Below are positions 11,627-23,979 of a stretch of 64,000 nucleotides of DNA, in pieces. The notes below the pieces were generated by a model. That model was not told the DNA's origin. It did no database searches and was given only the letters and a program-made list of their open reading frames with translations. Origin of the DNA: Phragmites australis (taxonomy: Eukaryota; Streptophyta; Magnoliopsida; Poales; Poaceae); NCBI RefSeq assembly GCF_958298935.1, contig NC_084928.1:21483501-21547500 (forward strand), written 5' to 3'. Position 1 is the first letter of the stretch. Each line of letters begins with the position of its first letter. The translations under genes and the position numbers were made by a program.

Positions 11627-12179
11627 GAGAGAAGATGGCTCAAGGAAAACAATGATGGAGGAAGGAACATCTTATGGGCTATCTTAATTTCCTTTTATAC
11701 AAGGCAGAGAGGCTCTGGATGGCTCTCTGACTAGCATGGTAATGGTTCCAAGAACAACTCGGGGCCACAATCTCTTTGCACTTCTCATCGCATTTAATGC
11801 TTGGAATCTCTTTCGATGCATGCGGGAGCAGTTGTAACACTATCCTAGATAAATTGGAGCACTACTCCACTAGACGCACACAATTTCCAAACATTGTCAT
11901 GATCCGGTGCTAGAGAAAGATTCTTTTCACCACTATGCAAAATTTGCAAAATCTCCCTGTCCTTTCAAAAGGTTTGGATGATATTTCATGGATGACTCAG
12001 AATTCCTACTCGGATGGAATACATGCTCGGGGGCTCTCATGAGTACTCGGAGGTATTCAAAATCTTGCCTAGATGACCCAAGTCACTATCGAGGATGGAG
12101 TCTATCAAAATGTCTCTCTTTTCTAGACTAAGTTTTTGATCTGTTGAAGCCTCATTTCACGTACTGATGGGGGGCTTAA
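11627..12179 (+). other. 3' untranslated part of the first gypsy element
   Basis: No open frame. Contains ATGCTCGGGGGCTCTC at about 12026 and a purine-rich ACTGATGGGGGGCTTAA just before the 3' LTR, the likely polypurine tract. Confidence 0.5.
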
Positions 12180-12746
12180 CGATGGGTAATATAAAACTAC
12201 CATATGTTAGTATCCTATACGTGTACAGATCCCCTAGGGTTTCATGTATTCTTGGAACATACGTCTGTGTGTGAGAAACAAATCCCTAGATGCATGGAAT
12301 GGCCCGCAGGTACCACGATATCTCACAGATATGAAAGTTTATCTCTAAGGATACCATAGCCCTACATAGGAAGGAGTCTGTAGAAGCTACAAAGTGACCC
12401 CTATATATATACGAAGCCAGGGGTCCCTACGGAGAACAAGCCCATTGAAGTCCAACAAACAAGCCCCAAGCCTTTGAGCCTTCTATAATTTCAATCCACA
12501 TCGACTTCTCGCCGAGACTACAAGAAAGGAGTCCTCGACTAGGTTTAGATCTATCTTGGCTAGCCAAGACCCCCCTTGTACCATTGTCTCGAAGATCAAT
12601 ACCAGATCATATGACGTAGGGTTACTATCCTTTAGGAGGCCTAAACATGTAGAAAATCTATGCGTTTGTCGTGTGATTTGGCTATAGGAAATATCCTCTA
12701 CATCCTTCACATATTTGTAAGATCGGTGATTCATAAATCATCGATA
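12180..12746 (+). repeat. 3' LTR of the first gypsy element
   Basis: 567 bp, same orientation and full-length match to 4790-5354. The first base is mutated (CGATGGGTAA instead of TGATGGGTAG) and the end reads ATCATCGATA. Many scattered substitutions indicate age. Confidence 0.75.
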
Positions 12747-12829
12747 GGGAGCAATTTCCCAACCTTTCGAAGAACACAATTGAAGATCGAGAAGGCCTTC
12801 TTCACTAGAAGAACCATAGCCTCCATCTG

Positions 12830-13528
12830 GCTCTGAAGGATCACGCCGAGCCCTCATTCACTGAGGTCTTCAACTCCTTCAGTTGTTCCACCTCAGCCTC
12901 GAGCCCTAAAATTGCCCAACGGATGCAAACACGAGATTTTGACCTTGTATGTAACAATGAATACGCTGTAAATATTCTTAGTTGAGATCTTCATTTGTGC
13001 CATAGCCACCTCGGCCAAGAGGGAGGATCACTCAGAGGAAAACAACTTGAGTTCCTACGCATAGCAGCTCTACTCCCAGGCTATCACTGATCGAAGGCCC
13101 GATATTTGGGACTTGTTCCACTCTTGGAGTCTAGAGAAAGCACCCATGAGCTGAAACAAGCGGGAGTTAGAAGAAATCATAGATCTGTAAAGACAAAGCT
13201 CTAAAATTGATCATGTTGCCAAAGACTGTGGATGCACCTCCGGCAAATGTCCCCATACTAACACTGCTACCAGTGGTACCTCCTTGGACACCAACATGCC
13301 CAGATAATTTGGCCACCATGGCGGTGACCTCTTCATCCGTAAGCCTTTCAATGAGCAGAACATTGGCTACAACAAAGGGGGGCAAGGAGTCTCCAGACGT
13401 GATTGCTCGAAGACTCCCCTCGATGGGGTTAGTGGCTCGCACTGAGGAAAGCAAAGTTCCACCGTCCCCGACCTCCAGCTGAAGACTTGAAGACCGAGCA
13501 CATTCATACAAGAGGTAACAAAATGTTG

Positions 13529-13590
<62 letters not shown>

Positions 13591-15720
13591 CATTAACAGT
13601 GCAGGTACTTGAAGCCAGCCAAAGAAAGTCGAGGGCTATGACTCTGAGGGTGAAGGTGTCCCACCTGAGACGCTTGCGGCCCGCTACCATCTGTAGGTGG
13701 AATGGATGCTTGATCATCTCCATAAATGGTGGGTGAACCCAATGACTTGGCTGTAGACCCATCTGCTGAGGAAGGCATCGGCTCCCCTATCTCAGAGATT
13801 TGCACCATTAAACTTGCGTGCCCCAAAGGGGCTGGTGAGGGCGAGAACTGAGTTGGTACTCCTTGATCCTTCGCTTTGTCCATAGGAGCTCCACCCTTCT
13901 CAGGTCAGATGGGCGCATCCAAAGGTTGGACCAATTTGATCGGATCATCCCCTGCGACCCCTGAAGGAGTCGGGGCTACCGGGTCACTGGAGGAAATTCC
14001 AAAGTCATCCCAAGTGATTCGAGATGAGTTTCCTCAATCGCTTCATGGGATGTTGCATGTCTAAACTAGGGGATGAGTGCATGGTCTCGACTTTTGCACC
14101 CGACAGCCTAGCAGCCTCATCCGAGCCCGCGCAAGAAGTCACTCCAGATGGGGCGAAGCCTGCAAGGACTGTTCCATGAAATTAGTACTCATGGCACCAT
14201 CCAAGATGATAGATGAAGGAGGAGGTTTCTTACCAGGATTTCTCTTTCCCTAATGTCTAGAGTTACATGACATAACGCTTTCAAGATGTCCTCATGATGC
14301 CTCTAGTACTGCACCGTGAGAAAGAATTTGGTCCTTTGTAAGATTGCTTCTTCCAAAAGGATTGTACTAAATGTGGAAATTTCATTAATAACCATGATGA
14401 AGAATCAACTAGGAATACTCAGATGATGCCTTACCATCCGTAGTATCCCCCTATTTGCATTAAAATAATTGCATTAAAAAAATCAATCAAAAAAGGGCAA
14501 GCGAAGAGTTAGGTCGAAAGACCCATGATACTCTTAGCCGGATGACCTCTGGCCTTGAGGGTGCTATGCTGATGTCAGATGAAGTCAAGCATCATGTCCC
14601 AGGAGGTCATCCCTCGCTCTCTTGAATCCTTGATTTTCTCAAGGATAACAAGAACCTCTCAAGTACGCTGTGCATTCACAATCCAGCACGAATTCTTCAC
14701 CGCTAGAGTATTCTGGTACTCTAGAACCGTCTTGACCTCACACTAGCAGTAGAACTAGTTCGAATGCCACCCTAACCAAGAGGTCTTGAGTGAGAATGGG
14801 ATGTACATACCTGACACTCTGGGCCAAAGAGCAAATCTGATGGAATCGGGGACATTGTTGGAGAAGCCCTTCAGATGGTAGAATTGGTGAAGAATCTGAC
14901 AAAGTCTTAGGATCCTATTCGATCGAACATTGTCATCTCGATCAGGAAGGACGCGACTTAAGAAGAAGCACTAGTATTCAGGTAAGGAAAAAAGATTAGG
15001 TGTTCTATGCAGAACTCAACGATAATGTTTTCCGATAAAGACTTTTCTCATTACAAGCTAAAAAGACTTTACATTCAAAAGGTGCTTGCTACCATCATTA
15101 CACCCATGAGTTCTAGTTATTTGGGCAACTCGGGAGAAGAAAATAAGGGGGAAAAAAGAAGCAAGACTCTAATAAAAGAGTCCACGCTTCAAATTCCTTC
15201 CTTGAGAGCAGCTGTTGTAGAAATTGGCCACTCCACCATTGTCATCATCATCAACATCGTTGATGGACTGGGAGGAAAAATGTGATGAGTAATCAGTGGC
15301 CTCCTCATCCTCCTTCTCCTCAGCCTCCTGGGCCTCCTCCTAGCATATCTCCTCCTCAAGAAGATCCCAATTGATCTCTTCATGGATTCAAGCCAAAGGA
15401 TCGACAGCGGTAGGCTCAATCAGCTGCTCAAATTTGGCAGTAGTAGGCCCACGAATAACCTCCTCTTCCATTATCTCCTGATCGAAGGAAACAATTATGA
15501 GCTCGATGTAGGAGTTTGGCTTCACCAGCGAATGAGGTGGGGCACGTGGGGGTGACTTTGGCAATGAAGTTAGGGGCCCTAGCGATGAAGCTAGTGGTAG
15601 TCCCAACACTAGTGCTCTTAGTTGTCTAGAGCTGGAAGAGGATGATGATGCAATGATCACTGCAGCTAGCTTGGAGGATGAAGAATGATTTCTTGGCTCA
15701 AGTGAAGGCTAAGTGTTTAT
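12830..15720 (-). pseudogene. Second opposite-strand gypsy protein, strongly decayed
   Basis: On the minus strand, pieces parallel the first antisense protein. LKTSWLGWHSN near 14787-14755 corresponds to KSYWSGWHKRWFF of the first element. LGLEAEVEQLKELKTSVNE near 12910-12855 is a coiled-coil-like segment close to the expected C-terminus. Further open pieces lie at 15660-15388 (Ser-rich start), 13883-13593 and 13511-13167. Stops occur in every frame. The order of pieces matches the first element, so I infer one ancestral gene. Confidence 0.45.
13531..13588. repeat. AT dinucleotide microsatellite
   Basis: About 29 uninterrupted AT repeats within the second opposite-strand coding region. Confidence 0.95.
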
Positions 15721-16143
15721 GAGATAACATCCATGTGTCTCCATTTATAAAGACTTTTGAATCGCAGGAGTGCACTTCATGGAGAGTGACAGAACTGTCA
15801 ATCAACTAACGGCATGCTTAACCCTTTGTTTCTCGTCATTGTACGATGGGTTTGGTGAGTCAACATTCTCAATTCCAAAGATGTCTATGAGGGGTCAAAT
15901 CATATCAACTCCCCTCAGAAGTCTCGTGCATCTGATCTAATACAATGAATAAGGATGGAAAGCCTAAGATTTTTTTAAATATTTCCAATTCTACAACTCG
16001 GGTTGGTCGAAGACTATTCCCGTGGAACTCAATCCATGCAATCAGAGAATTGTCTGACTAGGAGGAATGATGGGTCCCTGGAGAATTAATTGATCAACAT
16101 GAAGGACCAACAACCCTCTTCTGAGCAAAGTTAAGGAGCTAGC

Positions 16144-16821
16144 TGATAGGGATATATAATGAATATTACATATTCCATATATTTCGTATGTCTATAAAAG
16201 TTATAAGAGGATTGAATATATCTTACTCGATGTGCGTCTAGTCGTGGCTGCCATGGAGTAAGATTGCAAAGGATATGTTTGAAAGCTACTCATCCAAAAT
16301 ATGGAAGTTATCCTCTATTCGAAAGGATTCCTAGATCTACGGAAGTCTAACAATCTGAGTAGGATACAACCAAGATATCCTAGTAGGATCACGCCCTAGG
16401 TTCCCCCGAATATATAAGGTGAGGAGAGGGCCATGCCCAGGACAACGCAAGTTCGATCGATCAAGCAAATCACAAGTTGCACCTTTAGATCTCTGAAGCC
16501 ACAAAACCCTCAAAACTAGCCAAGTAGAAGACCAACACCTATCAAAGATCGACATTAGAAGAAACCCCTAGTCTACTAGGTCTTAAGCCTTAAACACACC
16601 AAAATTTTTCTAGTTCTTAGGATTAGAGTAATCCACATCCACATTGCACTATGTGAGCCAAGAATAATAAAGGCAAGATAGGACGTAGGCCTATTATCCA
16701 ACTCAGGGGCCTGAACCTGTATAAACTCTATGTTTCTATTCATGGTACACTTCATTGACTTAGCATGTATCCCTATTTTCAATATCGTAACAATAGACAA
16801 GCTATGCATAAATCCTCAATA
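16144..16821 (+). repeat. LTR of the second gypsy element
   Basis: About 678 bp, starting TGATAGGGATATATAATG and ending near AATCCTCAATA. It contains a TATA-like GAATATATAAGG at about 16408. A GATAGGACGTAGGCCTATTA phrase near the end parallels CATAGGACGTAGGGTTATTA of the first element. No partner LTR was found. Boundaries are approximate. Confidence 0.5.
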
Positions 16822-17184
16822 GTTGGAGTCTTCTCTTTACTCACCACATTGTACAGTGACCACCACCGTATTGTATGTGACCTCCATCTTTTTGTGTGGT
16901 GATTGATCTGCTAAGGAACCATTTAACATGCTCTCTGTATAATTGTATGGTGTCCCACTATATTGTATAGTGACTCTGGAAAACTCTATTTGTCTTTTGT
17001 CTCCCCATAATAGTATTAAGTGGTGACCCTACCATATTGTATGGTGACCACTCTATTTTGTATGGTGACTTATTTTTCCAAAGTGACTTGTCTAAGTCAA
17101 TCCAACTCAAGTCTCAATCTTCGTGGCTTCTCTTCCTCAATATCTTGGGTCGTCCTCTGGTCTATTAGAGTTAGTCGAACCTAG
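16822..17184. repeat. Cluster of short TTGTATGGTGACC-like repeats
   Basis: Between about 16845 and 17075 the motif TTGTA(T/C)(G/A)GTGAC recurs at least six times in direct orientation with irregular spacing. Such clusters are typical of subterminal regions of CACTA elements. A CTAGTG, which would be the inverted end of a CACTAG terminus, lies at about 17181. No transposase is linked. Confidence 0.4.
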
Positions 17185-17671
17185 TGTGCATTGGTGTCCA
17201 TTTTAGAGGTTTTCCTTCGGTGGGAAAACAGAAAAAAGGGAAAACATGGAGTAGCCTAAATTGGGCCTCTTTAAGATCTAAAAGGACAACTAGCCTAGCC
17301 TAGCCCACTCTTGGGTCCTCTTGACCTCACCACCTACAACCGAAGGGAGAGAGGGGGGCAATCCTCTCTCCCATTAGGGCGAGCATGGGGACAGGAAAAC
17401 AACGATAGTGCAACCACCCATCAGACCCTAGTTGGGTGTGTGTGTGCTCTTGCTGGCCTTGGGTGGTAGCACAACTCCTTCATTTTTCTATTTGAGGGAG
17501 CTTGGATCCTCTCCCCCACAAACCTCACCCTGACACATTGCCTCTCCTGGTCCATCTTTGTCTCCTTCGTCTCCAGCAAGACTCCGGTGATGCCCTGACC
17601 TCATTATCTGCTAGTGCAGGCCCTCAACGGCTCATGCTTGTGCGTGAGTCCAAGCCAAAACCCTAGGTACC

Positions 17672-20600
17672 TATAAGACCCATCCAAATTGCACTCGGCT
17701 CCATCAAAAGTGCCGACTGTCTATAAAAATAAGAGCTAGAACACAACCGTCATTTGACATGTTATAAGCTAACACTTATCTAAAAACATCCATTGCAACC
17801 ACTATTCAATTAAAACGAGAGCAATTTCGGCAGTCCTGATATATGCTCAACAAAGCCTAAGATCATAGCATATACCGTTTACAACACAGTTTTATCACAA
17901 GATATAAATAGAGTATGAAGACTTTAACTTGTATTACATAACTTGTTTCACAATTCCAGTTTCTATTTACTATCAGAGATTTCATATCCAGTGGAAAAAT
18001 ACTAATAAAATAAAAGGTCAGTGGAGCCATTGCCCATAAGGCACCACCAGGATTAGCTCAGATATTCCTCCTCTACTCCTACCCATCGTCAGCATCGACA
18101 AAATATAAGTATCCATACACTAGTTCGTCATTGCCTGCACAACTTAAGGGCAACACCCTGAGTACAAAGGTACTCACAAGACATACACAATATGGGTATA
18201 TATTATCCTGACTTCAAGGATAATGTATTTGGATAAATAGCAAGGATTAAGCCACAAGTTAAATTGATTCTATGAAAAAGCACTTTAATCAGCATGATGA
18301 CTTTAATAGCTAGCATTAATCGATAGTAATCATAATCTCCAAGAAATGTAAACTTGCTCAACTCAAATAAGCATCAGCACATGCTTCTCTTAACAACCCA
18401 CATACTTTCCTTTTATCCCAAACTAAACGAAATTCTACGATGATGTCCAATGGACATTAAACATGCTCATGACTGAGAGCGCAGTAATTTGAATTGATCT
18501 TACACCTTTTAGGGGAGTACTTCTTTACTCACACGACATGAGACCATTTGGCTTATGCAACCTGCCAGCTACACAAGAGCATACCCATGACAACCTTTTC
18601 CAAATAAGCCCCAACCGTTTGGAGCATATGCCTCTCGGTGTAGAGGTCAACTAGGTCCACTCCTAGAGCAACTTAGATACCTCTACAAACCCACTAGCCC
18701 ATAACACTGTAGACATTCAGGCCAAAGGGTCACAACAATATAAGGTATTTAACTCATCTTTACCATATTCAGATATGTGGTTGTATAGAGAAGTGCTTAA
18801 GACAAATGACACCACGGATGGTGTTTAAATGATGCAAGCGGTCTATGGCACCCAGGTCTCCTCTCCTGAACTACCCCTAACACCGCCCACATCTCATCTC
18901 AATTTTACCAACTCACAAGTGGTCCATGGCACCCGGGTCTCCTCTCCCAAACTGCCCCTGACACCGTCCACATCTCATCTCAATCTCAGCAACTCATCAT
19001 TACTACTTGTCATTCTTTTGAATAGTAATTGAAAACCCTATAGCTCACAAACGACGGTGACATCTACCGCTCGACTTCTATCGAGGAATTAGGCAAGGCT
19101 AGGCAATTACCGCATCACTTTTAAAATGGACCATGACACATTATACCCAGGCTACAAGGATCAGAGTTAACAACTTTGTCAAGGTTGGCACTATGCAACA
19201 AATATGATCTATCTAATTTCCGACATCGACTCACTAAATCATGCATATATGACACATAGCAATATCTAGCAAATTGAACAATGATTCACCAAATTATAGG
19301 AGAGATATGATAGATTCTTGCCTGGTGTTTCCTGCACCTCACTCACAACTTCTCTGGTTCGGTTTTAGGTACACACGCGACTCTCTAAAGCGTTGGTTTC
19401 TAAATAAAAGAACAGTGCGTCACAAAATGAGTATGGATAGCATGCGATGGAAGATTCTCCACAATGTATGATCAAATTGGAGATGCAATGCATCATGTCA
19501 TGAGTCTATAGCATCACTAATGTCTTAATTTGGCTTATTGTTAAACATTTAATATTATCCTGGATTAATTAACCTTAAGTCAAATCTTAATCCTCAATAA
19601 AAGTTAATTATGTTTAACATGAGGGTGAGTATTTTTAACAAACATGGCATGAAATAATAAGATTAACAAAATTGGTTTCACCAATTTTGGACTTACCAAT
19701 AATTAATTTTGAATTAATTAAGCATAAACGCATTTCATTAATTAAAGGAATTTCAGTACATGTTTCATGGCTCCTAGCATTTTTAATAAATAGAGTATGA
19801 CCATATGAAGCCAATAAAATTGGTCTCATGATGTTTGGAGCTATATTTATGTTCATGTGAATTTTACAATTTTTCAGCAAATTTAATAGTGCAACAAAAA
19901 TTCCATTTCGCATTTTCAGAATTAATTGAATTAAACAAAATATCTAAAATCCTAAAATCCTTTTTGTACCGGGGGCTAGCAAGCCACACCCGTGGACTGA
20001 TGGGACCGGGGCCCAGCCAATTGATTCAGTCTCATGACCAGAGGCCACGGCCGGCCTCGGTAGCATCCGTCGGAGCTCATAGCGGAGTAGCTTGCCGCTG
20101 GTTAATGCTGTCTTAACACGGCTGACCAAGGGCACCACAATGACCAAAATGCAACAAGGAACCCATTTGGGTGGGTTTTGGCCGACAAGCTTGGCTGAAA
20201 GGTGGCCGATGATGACACCCAGGAACGGCGATGGCTCGGTTGCCTTAGAAAGCTGCATCTGCGTCGAGAAAAAGGGAAAGCGATGCATGCTGAAGAGAAA
20301 GGGAGGTCAAGGGATGTTCACTGAGGGGCTGGTTGATATGAAGAGGCAATGGTGAGACGGCTCGATAGTGAGGGGTGGAGTGGAGCCACTGGAGTTGGGG
20401 AAGGAGCTCGGTCTGGTGGGGGGGGGGGGGCGGAATCGACTGGGAAAAGCTGTAGAGAGCATCTAATGAATCTCTCTGTTGCTTCACATGACTCGGGCTA
20501 AGGCTGAATGGACTCAGGCATGGTGGATTTGGCGGCGGTGACATCGTGTTGTGCCGTTCTCTGCTCTGTAGAGCTTAGTCGAGTGAGAGAGAGAAGAGAG

Positions 20601-21220
20601 AGACTGAGCAAGAGAGGAAGGAGGCAGGGGGATAAGGGCGGCGACCAACAACATGGCCCAATGGTGTGGCTCATTGGCCGGCTTCAGTTGTCAACAACGG
20701 TGGTGACCGCCACCGAGGTAAAGAGGGAGGTCGGAGGAGGGAATTACGAGTGGGCCCCAGTGAATAGTAATTGACATGAAACAAAAATCTTCTTTCCTGT
20801 TCTTTGATCCAAAAGAAGATCTTTCCAAGCTTCAAGATTTGTGGGAGAAATTTTACAGGATACTATAATTCTTCTGCAGCCCATTTTGACTAGTTTGACC
20901 AAAAAATCCTGAGCCAAAAGTAAAAGAAAATTCTTCAAAGTTGCAGTCTTTTCTAACTTGCTCAAATTTTCAAGGCCTCAAACTAAATCCCAAAAAATCT
21001 AGGAAAAATCACTAATATTCTTGTGCCATGGACTAATTTCTAAAATTATTTCAAGCTCTAGGTTACATATAAATTTTATGAGTTCCTTCACAATACATCA
21101 TTTCCCATTAATCTTAACAATTTATGTTTAATTTTAAATGCATTTAATTACTTGCTCAAAACTTCAATTATGATGCTCATTAATGCTTAATGATATGTTT
21201 AAGCATTTTTGGATGTCACA
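17672..21220 (-). mobile_element. Long solo LTR (gypsy, Del/Tekay-like), inserted in repeat copy A
   Basis: Read on the minus strand it starts TGTGACATCC and ends GGGTCTTATA. The flanks are GTACC (17667-17671) and GTAAC (21221-21225), a 5-bp target duplication with one change. The length, 3549 bp, and the TGTNACATCC start fit the long LTRs of the Del/Tekay gypsy lineage. GC-rich open frames at 19.98-20.76 kb belong to the LTR and match no protein. No internal region or second LTR is present. Confidence 0.55.
20418..20430. repeat. Homopolymer G run
   Basis: Thirteen G in a row inside the long solo LTR. Confidence 0.9.
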
Positions 21221-23107
21221 GTAACGGCGGTGGCTTGGTGCGCAGCTCTAGTGTTGTGTGGCAGCGCACTCATCTTCCTAGGCCTCCTGCATTCGTGCTG
21301 GTGGTCGGTTCCCTAGTGGGGCAACTTGTCATGCTCAGTGTCATTGGTGGTGTCGACTTGTTGTTGCTCCTCCCCTTTGTTGGACTTTGCGTTCATGACC
21401 AGTGGCGGTGGTTGTGTTGGTGTGGGCTTGTGTGTGCTACGGCCGGCTCTGTTGTGGTGTTGTCACTATTACATAAATGATTTTTTAGGGCCAAGTTATA
21501 GTTAGAATTTTGAACCTGATGGTACTAAAGGTATTACAGTTAGTTCCTTAGCTCAGACGGACTGAAACTTGTTGTCTGGTAAAGAACTGACTGTACTAAT
21601 AGCCTATTACATTCAGTGTATAGTAAGAACTAATTGCAATATACTACAGCCGGTTAATGACACAAATTGACTAAAATAATTGAACTAAAATAGTCATGTT
21701 ATAGTTAGAACCTATTGCAATATGCTGCAGTCAGTTCATGTTACAAACTGTCTGCAATAATATGACTGATACAATGGGTTTAAATGAGAACATACTGAAA
21801 TATGTTGCCGGCGGGGGTTGTTGTTGCCATTTCCTTTATTTATGGTGTAATGGGGGCCTTTAATTGATTGCTTTAAATCATTTCCATGTTTGTTGCACGC
21901 TCCCATTGCAATATGGACAATATCATAGCTAGTTTCAATAACAAACCGACTGCACTATGGAGAATATCTCAATCAGTTTTGGTAATAAACCGATTGTACT
22001 ACTCAGCATAGTGCAAGCAGTTTATGTTATAAACCGTCTGCAATCCTTTGGTTAGCTCAATAGGTTCATGGTAGCAACCAGCTGTAATAAAGATTAGTGC
22101 AGGCACTTCTTATAGCCAAGTAGAATAGTTGCCCATTTTTATAGTCCCCTTCTTGTTGCCGGTTTGAATCCTGTTTGGGAAAACGGTTCAATCCGACTTG
22201 AAAACGGTTTATGCGATTGTGAGTTGTGGTGTTGGTGATGTCGATGATCCTGGCGGCATGCTGGTGCTGTTCCCGCACATGTGTGGTGTGGTTTGGCGCT
22301 TGTCTGCTTGGTGTCCACCTTGGCCCAGTGCCTGGGTCCCTTGTTGTTCGTTGTACATTGTCTTCTCGGGCTACTGTTGAGGATGATCCCCTGCAATGGT
22401 AGTGGTGGCTCTAGTATCTCCATTGACCTGTCACCGATGACTCTCGGACGTGAGCAGCAAAATTGGTTTTCTGGGACAGAATGATCTTGGTTCGCTTGGG
22501 CCTTCTCTGTGAAGACAACCTGCATGTTGAGAGTTGCTTGTTGCTTTTCTTGGTTATTTATATTGTTCAATGTGCTATTCTTTAAGAATTGGGTGTGATT
22601 GCATGATCATGGGCGAACTTTACTTGCTCGATGATGATAGCGGCGTAGTGAGACTTAGCATGACAATACCTAGGGTTTTAGTGTAGATTTATTTAGCTCT
22701 GTTCAATTATCTGCTTTGATCTCTTGTTTAGCATGCTACACTTTGTAGGGTTTGCGCTTAAATTATGGTTTAATTGCAACTGTCGTACTTTTGATAACCT
22801 AGCAATCTAGCTAATTATCTAGGTAATTAATTGAGAGACAAAAACCCTAATTTAGAAAGATGGATTGCAACACTAGTCGAAGATAAGTGATTGCCAATTA
22901 AGTCATTGGAAGGCTGCCTTAGGAAGAAACCCGCTTTTGTTACAACAATGTTTATAAAATTAATCGTGCTGTTGATTTATTATTTTGCCTTTATGTGTTA
23001 ATTTCTATATTGAACATGTATATGAACTTGAGTAGTTTAATTGTTCTAATTAAAATTTAAGAAATGCTCATTTCTATGTATGTCATGTTTATTATTGCAA
23101 ATATTGT

Positions 23108-23467
23108 TTGCAAATGCTAGTTATATTCGGAATTAATTACTTATTTAGTTGTAGAAGCTTGTCGCTTATTCCTCCCCAAACTCCAATAATCCAAAAAACC
23201 AATCCTTGTGCTATTGCCTGCCCCAAAACTTCCACTCTGCTTGAACCTTCCCGTGTAGTCAACTATGAGAGTGGAAGCCTGATCAACTGGGAAAAAATGT
23301 ACGTTAATGCTGCCGTTGAGGACCTAGAAGGCTTGACACATAGAAGGGGTGATTCCCTGAAGTCCAAGGGCTTGACCGACTGGGAAACAGTAAAGGATGA
23401 GATACCCAGGCCACCAAGCCCCAACATGATCATAAGTGACGGGTCTACCTGCACCACTCATAAGTGA
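23108..23467 (+). other. Orphan open reading frame of 119 codons
   Basis: Uninterrupted frame between repeat copy A and the left end of the CACTA subterminal repeats, whose tandem motif it enters at its C-terminus. The middle part reads like a soluble protein (VNYESGSLINWEKMYVNAA, then DLEGLTHRRGDSL, then LTDWETVKDEIPRPPSP). I do not recognise the family. It may be an exon of a CACTA gene or of a captured host gene; the lack of stops amid decayed sequence is unusual. It is not present in repeat copy B. Confidence 0.35.
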
Positions 23468-23580
23468 CGGGTCTTCCTGGACCAGTCATAAGTGACGGGT
23501 CGTAATATGACACAGCACTTATGAAAAGTAATAAGTGACGGGTCATAACACGACCCGTCACTTATTACATGGATATGTTT
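23430..23580. repeat. CACTA left subterminal repeats
   Basis: Four direct copies of ATAAGTGACGGGTC plus an inverted copy (GACCCGTCACTTAT) near 23550-23565, forming a short palindrome. Such repeats bind the element's own regulatory protein in well-studied CACTA elements. Confidence 0.8.
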
Positions 23581-23979
23581 TAAGAGCTCGCCAGCCACTG
23601 TACGGATGAGCAGTTACTCAACAGTGCCACCTGCATAGTGTTGGTGATTTTCACTGGCTCCACTAGAGGTTTTCTTATATCTTGTTGATTTGAAGTTTGA
23701 ATTGGTGCTAGGTCTTTGAAAATTCATATCTCGCCCTTTCCTCCTCCTCTAATCCCTATTTGGTAGATTTGTTGTGCTTTGAGTTGTAATCGGCAATTTT
23801 GCATCTTTATCCAAAATCTTACAACTGAGTTGCATTTATGTTTTATTTGATACTAGGTTTGCCCGATCTACCGTGAGATGCCACAGATCTAGTGTATTTG
23901 TATGATTTTTAATTGCATGCTTAACCATGAAATTAAGATAATTGTTAATGAAGAATGAATGGTTTTACATTAATTGTAG

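Larger units (their letters stand above)
4790..12746 (+). mobile_element. Degenerate Ty3/gypsy LTR retrotransposon with opposite-strand coding region
   Basis: Two LTRs in direct orientation enclose a primer-site-like sequence, a broken gag and a broken aspartic protease on the plus strand. No reverse transcriptase, RNase H or integrase was recognised. The 3' half instead carries a coding region on the minus strand (about 11626 to 8900). This layout is known from non-autonomous plant gypsy elements, probably of the Tat lineage judging by the CxxH...GH...C gag motif and the LIDGGSS protease. The LTRs differ at many positions, so the insertion is old. No 5-bp target duplication was found. Confidence 0.75.
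12747..16821 (+). mobile_element. 3' half of a second, related gypsy element
   Basis: Carries an opposite-strand coding region like that of the first element and a single LTR at its right end. Gag, protease and 5' LTR are absent; its left end abuts the first element. The two may once have been nested, but no matching flank was found on the far side. Confidence 0.55.
17185..23165 (+). repeat. Unassigned dispersed repeat, copy A (interrupted)
   Basis: Homologous to copy B at 44050-48345. Copy A consists of 17185-17671 and 21221-23165, split by a long solo LTR. Shared phrases include CTCTTGACC(T/C)CACCACCTA, CCGAAGGGAGAGAGGGGG, CAATACCTAGGGTTTTAGTG and GGAAGGCTGCCTTA. The start (GTGTCCATTTTAGAGG) is preceded by AGTGTGCATTG, and copy B by AGTGGGAATTG, which could be a polypurine tract before an LTR. 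No protein domain was found inside. It may be a very long LTR or a transposon 5' region. Confidence 0.55.
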
